64,000 nt of DNA, taken from contig CAZUGA010000020.1 in the NCBI GenBank assembly GCA_964619885.1, forward strand, positions 1-64,000, given 5' to 3'. This stretch comes from CAZUGA01 sp964619885. GTDB taxonomy: Bacteria; Pseudomonadota; Gammaproteobacteria; Methylococcales; UBA1147. Of this stretch, positions 17,873 to 26,108 are shown piece after piece (the first letter of the stretch is position 1; every line of letters starts with the position of its first letter). Both the position numbers and the translations under genes were made by a program. A model generated the notes under the pieces. It was not told the origin of the DNA. It searched no databases and saw only the letters and a program-made list of their open reading frames with translations.

Positions 17873-18333
17873 GACAAGGTTATGATGCGCATCGTTTCGC
17901 CACCGGCGAGAAGCTTATATTGGGTGGGGTAACGATAGAGTATGAGAAAGGGATGTTGGCCCATTCAGATGGCGATGTTGTGCTACATGCGCTTTGTGAT
18001 GCTTTATTAGGCGCGGCTGCAATGGGGGATATAGGCAAACATTTCCCAGATTCTGACGCTGAATTTGAAGGGATTGATAGCCGTCTGCTGTTACGCCATG
18101 TCATCAAGAAAATTGTCGACAAAGGCTACGAAATAGGCAATATCGATTTAACAATTATCGCGCAAGCGCCACGACTTGCACCCTATATCGAGTCGATGCG
18201 GCAAAATATAGCCAAGGATATGAAGGTGGATGTGACCGATGTAAATGTTAAAGCAACGACAACGGAAAAGATGGGGTTTGAAGGGCGGGGTGAGGGAATA
18301 TCGGTACACGCGATCGCGTTGATCAAAGACTAG
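17863..18333 (+). CDS. ispF: 2-C-methyl-D-erythritol 2,4-cyclodiphosphate synthase
   Basis: Cyclises the phosphorylated CDP-methylerythritol intermediate with release of CMP. The 156-residue protein opens RIGQGYDAHRF, carrying zinc ligands Asp8 and His10, and has LAHSDGDVVLHALCDALLGA and TTTEKMGFEGRGEG with the third zinc ligand and CMP-binding residues. A TTG start is used inside the end of ispD. Its TAG shares one base with the GTG start of truD. Confidence 0.97.
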   Translation: MRIGQGYDAHRFATGEKLILGGVTIEYEKGMLAHSDGDVVLHALCDALLGAAAMGDIGKHFPDSDAEFEGIDSRLLLRHVIKKIVDKGYEIGNIDLTIIAQAPRLAPYIESMRQNIAKDMKVDVTDVNVKATTTEKMGFEGRGEGISVHAIALIKD

Positions 18334-19406
18334 TGGCGGTTGAACAGGCCCATTTAACCTATTCCATCCCGACAGTCCAACAGCTACCCTATGCCCATTC
18401 GGGTCCGGCCGGTACCGGTAAGCTACGCGTCGAAATCGATGATTTCATTGTTGACGAAGTTTTGGGATTTGATCTTAGCGGTGAGGGTGAGCACGTTTTT
18501 CTGCAGATAGAAAAGAGAAATTGCCTGACCGAATCAATTGCGCAAAACCTAGCTAAGTTTGTTGGGGTCCGGAGGCGGGATGTTGGCTTTGCCGGATTGA
18601 AGGATAAATTCGCCAAGACAACGCAATGGTTCAGCGTTCCGGTCCCGTTTGATGTTGATCTGGATTGGTCTCGCTTAAATGATGTTACACGTAAGGTTTT
18701 ACGGGTCGAACGGCACCGACGAAAGTTGAAACGCGGTGCCTTGTCGGGTAATCGGTTTGAAATTCTGCTGCGCAACCTGGAGGCTGATCTCCAGCGGATA
18801 GAGAACATATTGAATTCGATTCGGAATGTTGGCGTACCCAATTATTTCGGGCCACAACGATTTGGGCGTTGCGGTCAAAATATATCGGGTGCGGTTGCAT
18901 TGTTTAAGTCTCGCAAATCAATTGGTGATAGATTTAAACGAGGTATGTACTTGTCGGCTGCTCGATCACATGTATTTAATTTGATCTTGGCAACGCGGGT
19001 CGATCGGCAAGATTGGAACTATGCTTGTTGTGGGGACGCGATGATGCTTCATGGGTCTAATTCCTATTTCCGCATTGATGAGCCAACTGATGAAATAAAC
19101 CAACGAACTATGGCGGGTAAAATCCACCCTACCGGGGCAATGTGGGGAATAGGTCCCAGTGATGTGACTGGAGACATGCTCGGATTGGAAAAGCGAGTAG
19201 TCAGTGAGAATCGTTTATTGTGTGATGGTTTGGAATCGAACGGAGTAAAAATGGCCAGACGGTCCCTGCGTTTGATGCCGAATAGCTTGGATTGGCAATT
19301 TATTGGTTCTGATTCTTTAAAATTAACATTTTCATTGCAGTCGGGCGGGTACGCAACAAGCGTCTTACGTGAATTGATCGATACCGAAACGATACCAGGT
19401 GAATGA
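18333..19406 (+). CDS. truD: tRNA pseudouridine(13) synthase
   Basis: Makes pseudouridine 13 in tRNA-Glu. The 357-residue protein has the catalytic block GFAGLKDKFAKTTQWFS (the Asp in KDK is the nucleophile), NYFGPQRFGRCGQN, and a later ATLGTRLPDR-like insertion domain. Start is GTG, overlapping the ispF stop by one base. It is the last gene of the pyrG-to-truD run; the gap to uppP is 90 bases. Confidence 0.94.
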   Translation: MAVEQAHLTYSIPTVQQLPYAHSGPAGTGKLRVEIDDFIVDEVLGFDLSGEGEHVFLQIEKRNCLTESIAQNLAKFVGVRRRDVGFAGLKDKFAKTTQWFSVPVPFDVDLDWSRLNDVTRKVLRVERHRRKLKRGALSGNRFEILLRNLEADLQRIENILNSIRNVGVPNYFGPQRFGRCGQNISGAVALFKSRKSIGDRFKRGMYLSAARSHVFNLILATRVDRQDWNYACCGDAMMLHGSNSYFRIDEPTDEINQRTMAGKIHPTGAMWGIGPSDVTGDMLGLEKRVVSENRLLCDGLESNGVKMARRSLRLMPNSLDWQFIGSDSLKLTFSLQSGGYATSVLRELIDTETIPGE

Positions 19407-19496
19407 TAACGCAAACGAAGCGGAAAAGTACGCTAAGCATGAAATTATCTCTGTTGTTTAAGGCGTATTACTTGTATTGATGGGCGGTTATCGCTC

Positions 19497-20309
19497 TTGG
19501 ATATTATTGTGGATTATTATCAAGCCTTTTTTCTGGCTTTATTACAAGGCTTAACCGAATTTTTACCGATTTCCAGTTCGGCTCATCTTATTTTGATGCC
19601 GGTGGTATTTGGCTGGCCGGATCAAGGCTTAGCCTTTGATGTTGCGGTTCATGTTGGAACACTTAGCGCAGTCGTATTTTATTTTCGCAAGGAAGTGTAC
19701 GCGATGACCAGAGATTGGTGCGCGTCGTTGTCTACAAAACAGGTGACAATGGATGCACGCCTGGCCTGGTATGTGATAGTAGCGACTGTACCGGTAGGTC
19801 TGGTCGGTATTGGCTTGCCCGATTCTGCGGAAAAATTTTTGCGATCACCGATAATTATCGCGGCTGCAACCATCGTATTCGGCGGTTTATTGTGGTTTGC
19901 TGCATCAACTGCGACAGAGCGTAAAGACAAATTTAATCTCCGCTTGAAAGATGCGTTAATGATTGGTGCGTTTCAAGCTCTAGCATTAATCCCGGGAACA
20001 TCGAGGTCGGGCATCACCATAACTGCGGCGCTATTGCTTGGATTTAAGCGAGATTTGGCTGCTCGGTTTTCCTTTCTACTTTCAATGCCGGCGATCGCAC
20101 TACCCGGATTGCTAAAAACGGTCGAATTGGTCCAATCATCCGGTGCTGTGCAGTGGAATATCATCGGATTTGGTGTATTAATTTCAGCGGTAGTAGCCTA
20201 TCTGACGATTGATATGTTTTTACGATTACTGGATCGTATTGGGTTAATGCCGTTTGTATTTTATCGTTTTGTATTGGGCCTACTGCTATGGTATCTATTT
20301 GCCGGTTGA
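19497..20309 (+). CDS. uppP: Undecaprenyl-diphosphatase
   Basis: Dephosphorylates undecaprenyl diphosphate to the lipid carrier used in peptidoglycan and O-antigen synthesis, and confers bacitracin tolerance. The 270-residue protein has about eight membrane helices and the paired active-site motifs GLTEFLPISSSAHL near the start and PGTSRSGITI in the middle. The TTG start is tentative; a GTG 12 bases downstream fits almost as well. Confidence 0.95.
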   Translation: MDIIVDYYQAFFLALLQGLTEFLPISSSAHLILMPVVFGWPDQGLAFDVAVHVGTLSAVVFYFRKEVYAMTRDWCASLSTKQVTMDARLAWYVIVATVPVGLVGIGLPDSAEKFLRSPIIIAAATIVFGGLLWFAASTATERKDKFNLRLKDALMIGAFQALALIPGTSRSGITITAALLLGFKRDLAARFSFLLSMPAIALPGLLKTVELVQSSGAVQWNIIGFGVLISAVVAYLTIDMFLRLLDRIGLMPFVFYRFVLGLLLWYLFAG

Positions 20310-20450
20310 TTCAGCGATGTTTGCTGGTCTCGTTTTGCGCAAATGCGATATCAATCGTAGACGATACTTGTTCCTGGGATAGTATTTATGGGTGCCCGGC
20401 ATACAGTTCTTGTGTAAAATTGAGCGTTTAACCGTCAAATTAATTTTCGT

Positions 20451-21203
20451 ATGCGTATATTGGTCAGTAATGACGACGGCTATACAGCGGAGGGGTTGAT
20501 CTGTCTAGCCGAATCCCTGACAAAACTGGCTGATGTATCTGTAGTTGCCCCGGAGCGGAATCGAAGTGGTGCAAGCAACTCCTTAACGTTAGATAGGCCG
20601 TTGCGAATCACTCGTATGGATAACGGATTTATAAAAGTGGACGGAACGCCGACCGATTGTGTTCACATGGCTATAACCGGCTTGCTCGATGATGAACCTG
20701 ATATGGTATTTGCCGGGATCAACCATGGTGCAAATTTGGGTGATGATGTTTTATATTCCGGAACAGTGGCTGCTGCAACTGAAGGTCGATTCTTGGGCTT
20801 GCCAGCCGTAGCTATTTCCTTGGCGTCTACGGAAAGCAAGTGCCTGGATACCGCTGCTCATGTGGCTATAGGTTTATTGCATAAGATGAAAAAAGAACCG
20901 CTACCCGCGGATACTATTTTGAACGTAAACGTTCCAGATGTTGAACTAGATAAGTTGCGTGGATATCAGTCAACCCGATTGGGACAGCGTCATAAGGCGG
21001 AGCCTGTATTCAAAACACTGGATCCAAGAGGTCGGGAAATCTATTGGGTCGGTCCTGCAGGTCCCGAACAGGACGCAGGTCCTGGTACTGATTTTTATGC
21101 GGTGCGCTCCAACTATGTATCAGTGACACCATTACAAGTCGATTTGACCCATCACAAGGCGGTAAACACGCTGTCTGACTGGTTGCCCTCGAGAATAGAT
21201 TGA
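20451..21203 (+). CDS. surE: 5'/3'-nucleotidase SurE
   Basis: A metal-dependent survival-protein nucleotidase acting on nucleoside monophosphates and polyphosphate. The 250 residues start MRILVSNDDGY with the metal-binding Asp pair and contain VAPERNRSGASNSLT, DGTPTDCVHMA and SGTVAAATEGRFLG. It is followed by pcm across an overlap of start and stop regions, the usual stationary-phase survival pair. Confidence 0.97.
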   Translation: MRILVSNDDGYTAEGLICLAESLTKLADVSVVAPERNRSGASNSLTLDRPLRITRMDNGFIKVDGTPTDCVHMAITGLLDDEPDMVFAGINHGANLGDDVLYSGTVAAATEGRFLGLPAVAISLASTESKCLDTAAHVAIGLLHKMKKEPLPADTILNVNVPDVELDKLRGYQSTRLGQRHKAEPVFKTLDPRGREIYWVGPAGPEQDAGPGTDFYAVRSNYVSVTPLQVDLTHHKAVNTLSDWLPSRID

Positions 21204-21235
21204 TGACGCCGCACGTATATCATCAAGGGATAGGT

Positions 21236-21868
21236 ATGACCTCGAGGCGAACGCGTGACCGAATGATTCAACGACTCAAACAGCAAGGGATTAGCAAAGT
21301 TTCAGTTTTGGAAGTAATGCGCAATACTCCGCGGCATATCTTTATTGAAGAGGCTTTGGCCAGTAGGGCTTATGAAGATACAGCACTTCCCATAGGCCAT
21401 AATCAAACCATCTCTCAACCGTTTATCGTCGCGCGCATGACAGAATTGCTGGTTGGATCCGGGACACCAAATAAAGTGTTGGAAGTGGGGACCGGTTCGG
21501 GATACCAAACTGCAATATTGGCGCAATTGGTACCGCATCTTTATACGGTTGAGCGTATCTATCCATTGTTGCACAGAGCGAAACGTTGTCTGCGGGAGCT
21601 TGATCTACACAATATTAGTTTCAAGCATAGTGACGGTGGATGGGGGCGCAAAGAGTATGCGCCTTATGATGGGATATTGGTTACAGCAGCACCGGCTGAA
21701 ATTCCGACTATGCTTTTAGAACAATTGGCGATCGGCGGCAGGATGATTATCCCAGTTGGACATGGTGACCGGCAAGATTTGCAAAGGGTCATTCGAACTC
21801 CGGATGGCTGTGAAGTAGAAACGGTCGATAGCGTCAAGTTTGTTCCAATGGTTTCGGGGAGACCGTAA
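21236..21868 (+). CDS. pcm: Protein-L-isoaspartate O-methyltransferase
   Basis: Repairs damaged proteins by methylating L-isoaspartyl residues with S-adenosylmethionine. The 210-residue form begins MTSRRTRDRMIQRLKQQGI and aligns in length with E. coli Pcm; AAGGGA six bases upstream supports the ATG at 21236. Earlier starts at 21200 (TTG) or 21203 (ATG) would add 11-12 residues. Motifs LPIGHNQTISQPFIVARM and VLEVGTGSGYQTA (SAM-binding) are intact. It follows surE closely. Confidence 0.94.
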   Translation: MTSRRTRDRMIQRLKQQGISKVSVLEVMRNTPRHIFIEEALASRAYEDTALPIGHNQTISQPFIVARMTELLVGSGTPNKVLEVGTGSGYQTAILAQLVPHLYTVERIYPLLHRAKRCLRELDLHNISFKHSDGGWGRKEYAPYDGILVTAAPAEIPTMLLEQLAIGGRMIIPVGHGDRQDLQRVIRTPDGCEVETVDSVKFVPMVSGRP

Positions 21869-21870
21869 AA

Positions 21871-22449
21871 ATGTTTTCATATCTTTATAAAAAAGTTTTG
21901 GGTTGGGCCCGCCATAAACACGCTCTCGGTTACTTGTCGGCGTTAAGTTTTGCCGAATCCTCTTTTTTTCCAATACCGCCGGATGTTATGTTGGCACCAA
22001 TGGCGTTGGCGACGCCAAAGAAAGCCTATTGGTATGCGTTGATTACGACCGTCTTTTCGGTATTGGGCGGTATTTTGGGATACGTCATTGGGGCCTATTC
22101 TTTTGACGTGATCGCGCCGTGGATTCACGACTTGGGCTATTGGGATAAATATTTATTGGCTCGGGATTGGTTTGATGAATGGGGTTTTTGGGCCATTTTT
22201 GTAGCAGGATTCTCACCAATCCCCTATAAGGTGTTTACTATTGCTGCTGGGACTTTAGCTATGCCTATCGCGCCATTTATTCTGGCCTCGTTTATCGGCC
22301 GTGGCGCACGGTTTTTCTTAGTGGCAACGCTTTTGGCATGGGGCGGTGAACGCCTAGAAAATATGTTGAACGTCTACATAAATCGATTGGGTTGGGCGAC
22401 GGTCGTTTTGGTTATGGTTGGCGCTGTCGGTTACAAGTATATGATGTGA
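21871..22449 (+). CDS. yqaA: YqaA-type SNARE/DedA-like membrane protein
   Basis: A 192-residue polytopic membrane protein. SFAESSFFPIPPDVMLAPMALA near residue 30-50 and GFSPIPYKVFTIAAG in the middle are characteristic of the YqaA branch of the VTT/DedA superfamily, thought to move lipids or maintain membrane potential. It starts two bases after pcm ends, so it is co-expressed with surE-pcm, as in many gammaproteobacteria. Confidence 0.88.
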   Translation: MFSYLYKKVLGWARHKHALGYLSALSFAESSFFPIPPDVMLAPMALATPKKAYWYALITTVFSVLGGILGYVIGAYSFDVIAPWIHDLGYWDKYLLARDWFDEWGFWAIFVAGFSPIPYKVFTIAAGTLAMPIAPFILASFIGRGARFFLVATLLAWGGERLENMLNVYINRLGWATVVLVMVGAVGYKYMM

Positions 22450-22796
22450 CCATCACCGATAAACATTTTGTAATTTTTTGACCTCGATCGCCTTTTTAAT
22501 ATTGATCTAGGGGTATTCTTAAATATTCATGTGCCGTAACTGTTATTTGTTTTTCTATGGCGTGAATCGTGCATATATTTATTCAGAAAATCGCGTTGAT
22601 AACGAGATTTATTATTGAGGTTGCACTTTATGCAATCTCAGAAGTTAGGTTATCCATTTACTGAATTTTTGGTAGTGGAAATTTGGCCACATGGGTCTGA
22701 GGATGCAGAATCGTTGTTGTGGTGTAATGTGATCCAAGTAAATGTTTAACGAACCGAATATGATCTATCGGTGATAGACGCATTGACATTGATTAG
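22450..22796. other. Intergenic region with distant inverted 10-mers
   Basis: About 350 bases between yqaA and the response-regulator gene. ATCACCGATA at 22452-22461 recurs inverted as TATCGGTGAT at 22766-22775. A possible 39-codon gene lies inside. No convincing promoter or terminator is evident. Confidence 0.35.
22630..22749 (+). CDS. Possible small protein, 39 residues
   Basis: An ATG with GAGG about ten bases upstream opens a 39-codon frame ending TAA at 22747-22749. The peptide begins MQSQKLGYPFTEFLVVEIW and has no recognisable domain. It lies in the otherwise empty gap before the response regulator. The length is compatible with chance, so this is only a candidate. Confidence 0.2.
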   Translation: MQSQKLGYPFTEFLVVEIWPHGSEDAESLLWCNVIQVNV

Positions 22797-23783
22797 ATGA
22801 GTATTTTGATCGTTGATGATGACAGTGGTATCCGGAAAGTACTGGAGCTCCGATTAATTGCCGAAGGTTTTGCTGTTATTGCTGCCGTTGATGCGAAGGA
22901 TGCGTTTGGTTATCTTGGTATGGGAACAGACGGTGACAAGCCTACTCATCCAATCGATTTGATTTTGATGGATATCCTTATGCCTGATGTGCGAGGGATT
23001 GAAGCCTGTAGACAGATCAAGCAATATTCCGAACTTAGAGATATACCGATCATATTGATGACTGCCAGTTCTGATACGCAGCATCTGGAGGAGGCATTTA
23101 ATGCGGGTGCGATCGATTATATTTCTAAACCGTTCAAGAAAGTTGAACTATTGGCTAGAATTCGTTCCGCTTTACGCCTTAAATCGGAAATCGATAAAAG
23201 AAAAATCCATGAACAGGAATTAACCGAAACGACTAAAAAGCTTCAGGAAGCCAATGAGTTACTTACCAAACTTTCTTCAATCGATGCGCTGACTGACGTA
23301 TATAATCGTCGTTATTTTGATCAAGCTCTAGATCGTGAATTTCAACGTGCGGTAAGAAATAATTATCCATTGTCGCTGATAATGATCGATGTTGATGGGT
23401 TCAAGGCGTATAACGACCGGTATGGTCATCAATGTGGGGATCAATGCCTGAAAAGTATTTCATCGGCATTAAAGTCCGCTATCAATAGGTCACATGATTT
23501 TGTTGCTAGGTACGGAGGTGAAGAATTTGCCATTATTTTGCCTGATACTTCCGAAAGTGGAGCAACGCGTATGGCGGAATCCTTGATCGACAATGTTCGT
23601 GGTTTGGACATTGAACATGAATCAGCCCCGGTGGGTAACAGAGTCACAATTAGCTTAGGAAGCGCGAGTTGCATTCCAAAACTGGGCGCAACGCCGCCTG
23701 ATCTTATTGCCCGTGCTGATAAAGCGCTGTATCAATCAAAGACGAATGGTCGCAACCGCAATACATCTATTTTTTTCGAATAA
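22797..23783 (+). CDS. Response regulator with GGDEF diguanylate cyclase domain
   Basis: A 328-residue two-domain signalling protein. The N-terminal receiver (about 1-128) has the acidic DDD pair, the phospho-acceptor region LILMDILMPDVRG and the conserved Lys in YISKPFKK. A coiled linker (about 130-160) leads to a GGDEF domain with RYGGEEFAIIL, an active GGEEF form that makes cyclic di-GMP from two GTP. No RxxD product-inhibition motif was recognised with confidence just upstream. No sensor kinase lies adjacent. It resembles WspR/PleD-type regulators. A PilZ gene, a possible effector for its product, lies 1.2 kb downstream. Confidence 0.93.
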   Translation: MSILIVDDDSGIRKVLELRLIAEGFAVIAAVDAKDAFGYLGMGTDGDKPTHPIDLILMDILMPDVRGIEACRQIKQYSELRDIPIILMTASSDTQHLEEAFNAGAIDYISKPFKKVELLARIRSALRLKSEIDKRKIHEQELTETTKKLQEANELLTKLSSIDALTDVYNRRYFDQALDREFQRAVRNNYPLSLIMIDVDGFKAYNDRYGHQCGDQCLKSISSALKSAINRSHDFVARYGGEEFAIILPDTSESGATRMAESLIDNVRGLDIEHESAPVGNRVTISLGSASCIPKLGATPPDLIARADKALYQSKTNGRNRNTSIFFE

Positions 23784-24123
23784 GCGGTAGTCCGTCCATC
23801 TTTATGTGTTCCCAACCGTAGGTGATGAAGTTACGGATGTTTTTATGGGTTTCCCCGTTAGGATTTTGCAGAACGTCTTTCCAATAGAAATCGCCATACA
23901 GCGCCAGGGTTGATGATTCCGAAAGCTGGTAAAGCCGCGCGAAAGCGAATATTTTACACGAGCCTTCGTTTGTCCCGGCTTCGTTAAAAATTCGATCGGT
24001 GCCATTGCCGTTGCTAAACGGGGTTGGTTGGTAGTCGAAATATTGATGGATAACAGCCATAGTATCCTCGAAGCGAACTCGCTCGCCCTGGTTAACGCGT
24101 CCTAAAAATTCATCAATATCCAT
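23767..24123 (-). CDS. HopJ type III effector family protein
   Basis: A 118-residue protein matching the HopJ family, with FEDTMAVIHQYFDYQPTPF, NEAGTNEGSCKIFAFARL and NGETHKNIRNFITYGWEHI as the conserved blocks. Although named after a plant-pathogen effector, the family is widespread in free-living bacteria lacking type III secretion, and its role is unclear. No secretion signal is visible. Its 3' end overlaps the end of the GGDEF gene by 17 bases in convergent orientation. It lies just after the isochorismatase-like gene on the same strand, with a 7-base gap, so the two may be co-transcribed. Confidence 0.85.
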   Translation of the reverse strand: MDIDEFLGRVNQGERVRFEDTMAVIHQYFDYQPTPFSNGNGTDRIFNEAGTNEGSCKIFAFARLYQLSESSTLALYGDFYWKDVLQNPNGETHKNIRNFITYGWEHIKMDGLPLIRKK

Positions 24124-24130
24124 ATTTAAG

Positions 24131-24697
24131 TTATCGAATCAGTTTTGATATTTCTTTAAAATGGGGGTGGGACGCATCTCGTAACCATTCGAATAGGATT
24201 GATTCGTAATTTGTGATGGTTATGTTGTTTTGGCGCATGCGTTCCAGTGCGAAAAATCGATGTTCCTGTTTACGCGAGCAAATAGAGTCTTCCGCGACAA
24301 ATATTGAAAGTCCGGCGCTTTTCAGGTCTATAGCGGTTTGCAATACACAGACATGGGCTTCTTGACCGACAATGACAATCTGAGACTTTCCAGAATCTTT
24401 TAATGCTTCGATAAATCCCTCTGCTGCGCAACAAGAAAAGCCGGTTTTTTGAAATTTTTTCGCGCTGGCTGGTAGTTTCTCGAGCAAAATATCTTCGGTT
24501 GATCCCAGGCCAGTCGGATATTGTTCGGTTATAAATACTGGCACATTTAGAATGCCCGATGTGTCCAATAGTACACCTGTATTATTCAACATTTGTTCAC
24601 CTTCATCTTCTGACATGGCGGCCGTCAGAGTGGGTTGGATGTCGACGACGAGTAGAGCGCTATCGGCTGCATTACAAAGAGAATTTCGATTGTTCAT
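24131..24697 (-). CDS. Isochorismatase-family cysteine hydrolase
   Basis: A 188-residue Rossmann-like hydrolase. Catalytic triad positions are visible: Asp in ALLVVDIQPTL, Lys in FQKTGFSCC and Cys in GQEAHVCVLQTA. It resembles the YcaC/isochorismatase-like group with unknown substrates rather than entB or pncA. The ATG at 24697 is chosen because the family starts shortly before ALLVVD; an upstream ATG would add 23 hydrophobic residues unlike the family. It precedes the HopJ-family gene. Confidence 0.9.
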   Translation of the reverse strand: MNNRNSLCNAADSALLVVDIQPTLTAAMSEDEGEQMLNNTGVLLDTSGILNVPVFITEQYPTGLGSTEDILLEKLPASAKKFQKTGFSCCAAEGFIEALKDSGKSQIVIVGQEAHVCVLQTAIDLKSAGLSIFVAEDSICSRKQEHRFFALERMRQNNITITNYESILFEWLRDASHPHFKEISKLIR

Positions 24698-24993
24698 CGT
24701 TTTGTAGTCAATCAGGGTTATAGGGAATGGGGGCAAATAATAAAAGATAAATGATGCTGAATACAATTGCTTTGAATAGATAGATCGAATTATTCTGCTG
24801 ACTCACAGAGCTAACGGAAAAAATTTGGCTATGCTTCATACTATGGGTTGAGGAGTTCGGGGCTAGAGTCAATCGAATTGCAATGAGTACTAAGATGAGT
24901 TGCATAATAGTGGTCACTGCTTAGGTAATAGGCCAGCGCCTGTCTTTAGAACTAAGCGAATTCAACGGTAGTACGATAGATAGGGGTCATATA

Positions 24994-25455
24994 ATGGTTA
25001 GTTTGGGATTCGATGCAGGTAAGGTTGAGACACCGTTTTCTAACGGAATTGAAGAGATAATTATTGAGAAGACTAAAGGGGTTGATTTTAGCTTCGATGC
25101 AACGATGAGCCAGAGGCGGGTGCATAGCCGTTATACTCGAGACGATATCGGTGTGACTCTGAATAGTAAAAGGGCGTTTTTTAGAAATCACGTCGAAACA
25201 GCTAAATTGATCAATATTTCTCATCAAGGTGTGGCGATTACATGTAAAAAATCACTTTGTGAACGAAGCCGTTTGTCTTTGGAATTGAAATTTGATGATG
25301 GCAAAATTTTCAATCTCAAAGGCAAAATAGTCTATCGGCGCGTGCACAATGATCAACAAGCGGTCGGAATAAAATTCGAGAGATCTTACCCATTATTCGA
25401 AGAGCATTTATTAAAGACCGGATTGAAACTAAAATTACGCAATAATTTCCAGTGA
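24994..25455 (+). CDS. PilZ-domain protein
   Basis: A 153-residue protein with a PilZ domain from about residue 40 to 140. The cyclic di-GMP binding signature is present as RRVHSRYTRD (R-x3-R) and LINISHQGVAI (the N-x-S-x-x-G element). The first 40 residues are non-conserved. It is therefore a likely cyclic di-GMP receptor. It stands alone, 227 bases after the divergent isochorismatase gene, and is convergent with tesA. The nearby GGDEF regulator is a plausible source of the ligand. Confidence 0.85.
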   Translation: MVSLGFDAGKVETPFSNGIEEIIIEKTKGVDFSFDATMSQRRVHSRYTRDDIGVTLNSKRAFFRNHVETAKLINISHQGVAITCKKSLCERSRLSLELKFDDGKIFNLKGKIVYRRVHNDQQAVGIKFERSYPLFEEHLLKTGLKLKLRNNFQ

Positions 25456-25490
25456 TGAATCACTCTTGTCTTATTCAAGTAAAAAGATAT

Positions 25491-26108
25491 CTATTGCGAG
25501 AGCAGCGGTTCTAGAGAATTCCAAACCAAATTCAAAATGATCGGTTGCGCTTTCTCGTTTGGATGAATTCCATCATGCTGCATCAGGTCTGAGTTATCTC
25601 CAATTCCTTCCAATAAAAACGGTACAAATCCAATATTTGCTTCGTCTGCCAATTGATAGAATACTTGTTCGAAGCGAGACGTGTACGGTTTACCATAATT
25701 CGGTGGAATCCGGATTCCCAAAAGAATAACAGCACTTCCGGCGTTCTTCGCACGGTCTATGATAGTATTCAGGTTTTTTTTAAGCGTGTGAGGGGGAAGT
25801 CCTCTTAAGCCATCATTGCCACCTAATTCAACAATAACGATATTGGGTTCGAAATCGGCCAGATGCTTGTCTATTCTGGCTACGCCACCTGCGCTGGTAT
25901 CCCCACTTATGCTGGCATTGGTTAACTTACAGTTAAGATTGTTTCGATTGAGTTTATTCTGTAATAAGGTGACCCATCCCTTGTTTATATCCATCCCATA
26001 AGCCGCACTAATACTGTCACCAATAACAAGTATGGAGCAGGCTGCAAAAATTTGGGGAGAGCCAAGTAACGTAACGTACACGACTAGACGGGTGAATGAT
26101 TTGAACAT
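25491..26108 (-). CDS. tesA: Acyl-CoA thioesterase I / lysophospholipase L1 (SGNH hydrolase)
   Basis: A 205-residue exported SGNH hydrolase active on acyl-CoAs, lysophospholipids and small esters in the periplasm. The ATG at 26108 gives a signal peptide ending near the SPQIFAAC segment. Catalytic blocks are GDSISAAYG (Ser), GGNDGLRG (oxyanion Gly/Asn) and DGIHPNEKAQ (Asp/His). Divergent from ybbA, exactly as in E. coli, with the 5' ends touching or overlapping. An upstream in-frame start would overlap ybbA more and would disrupt the signal. Confidence 0.94.
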   Translation of the reverse strand: MFKSFTRLVVYVTLLGSPQIFAACSILVIGDSISAAYGMDINKGWVTLLQNKLNRNNLNCKLTNASISGDTSAGGVARIDKHLADFEPNIVIVELGGNDGLRGLPPHTLKKNLNTIIDRAKNAGSAVILLGIRIPPNYGKPYTSRFEQVFYQLADEANIGFVPFLLEGIGDNSDLMQHDGIHPNEKAQPIILNLVWNSLEPLLSQ

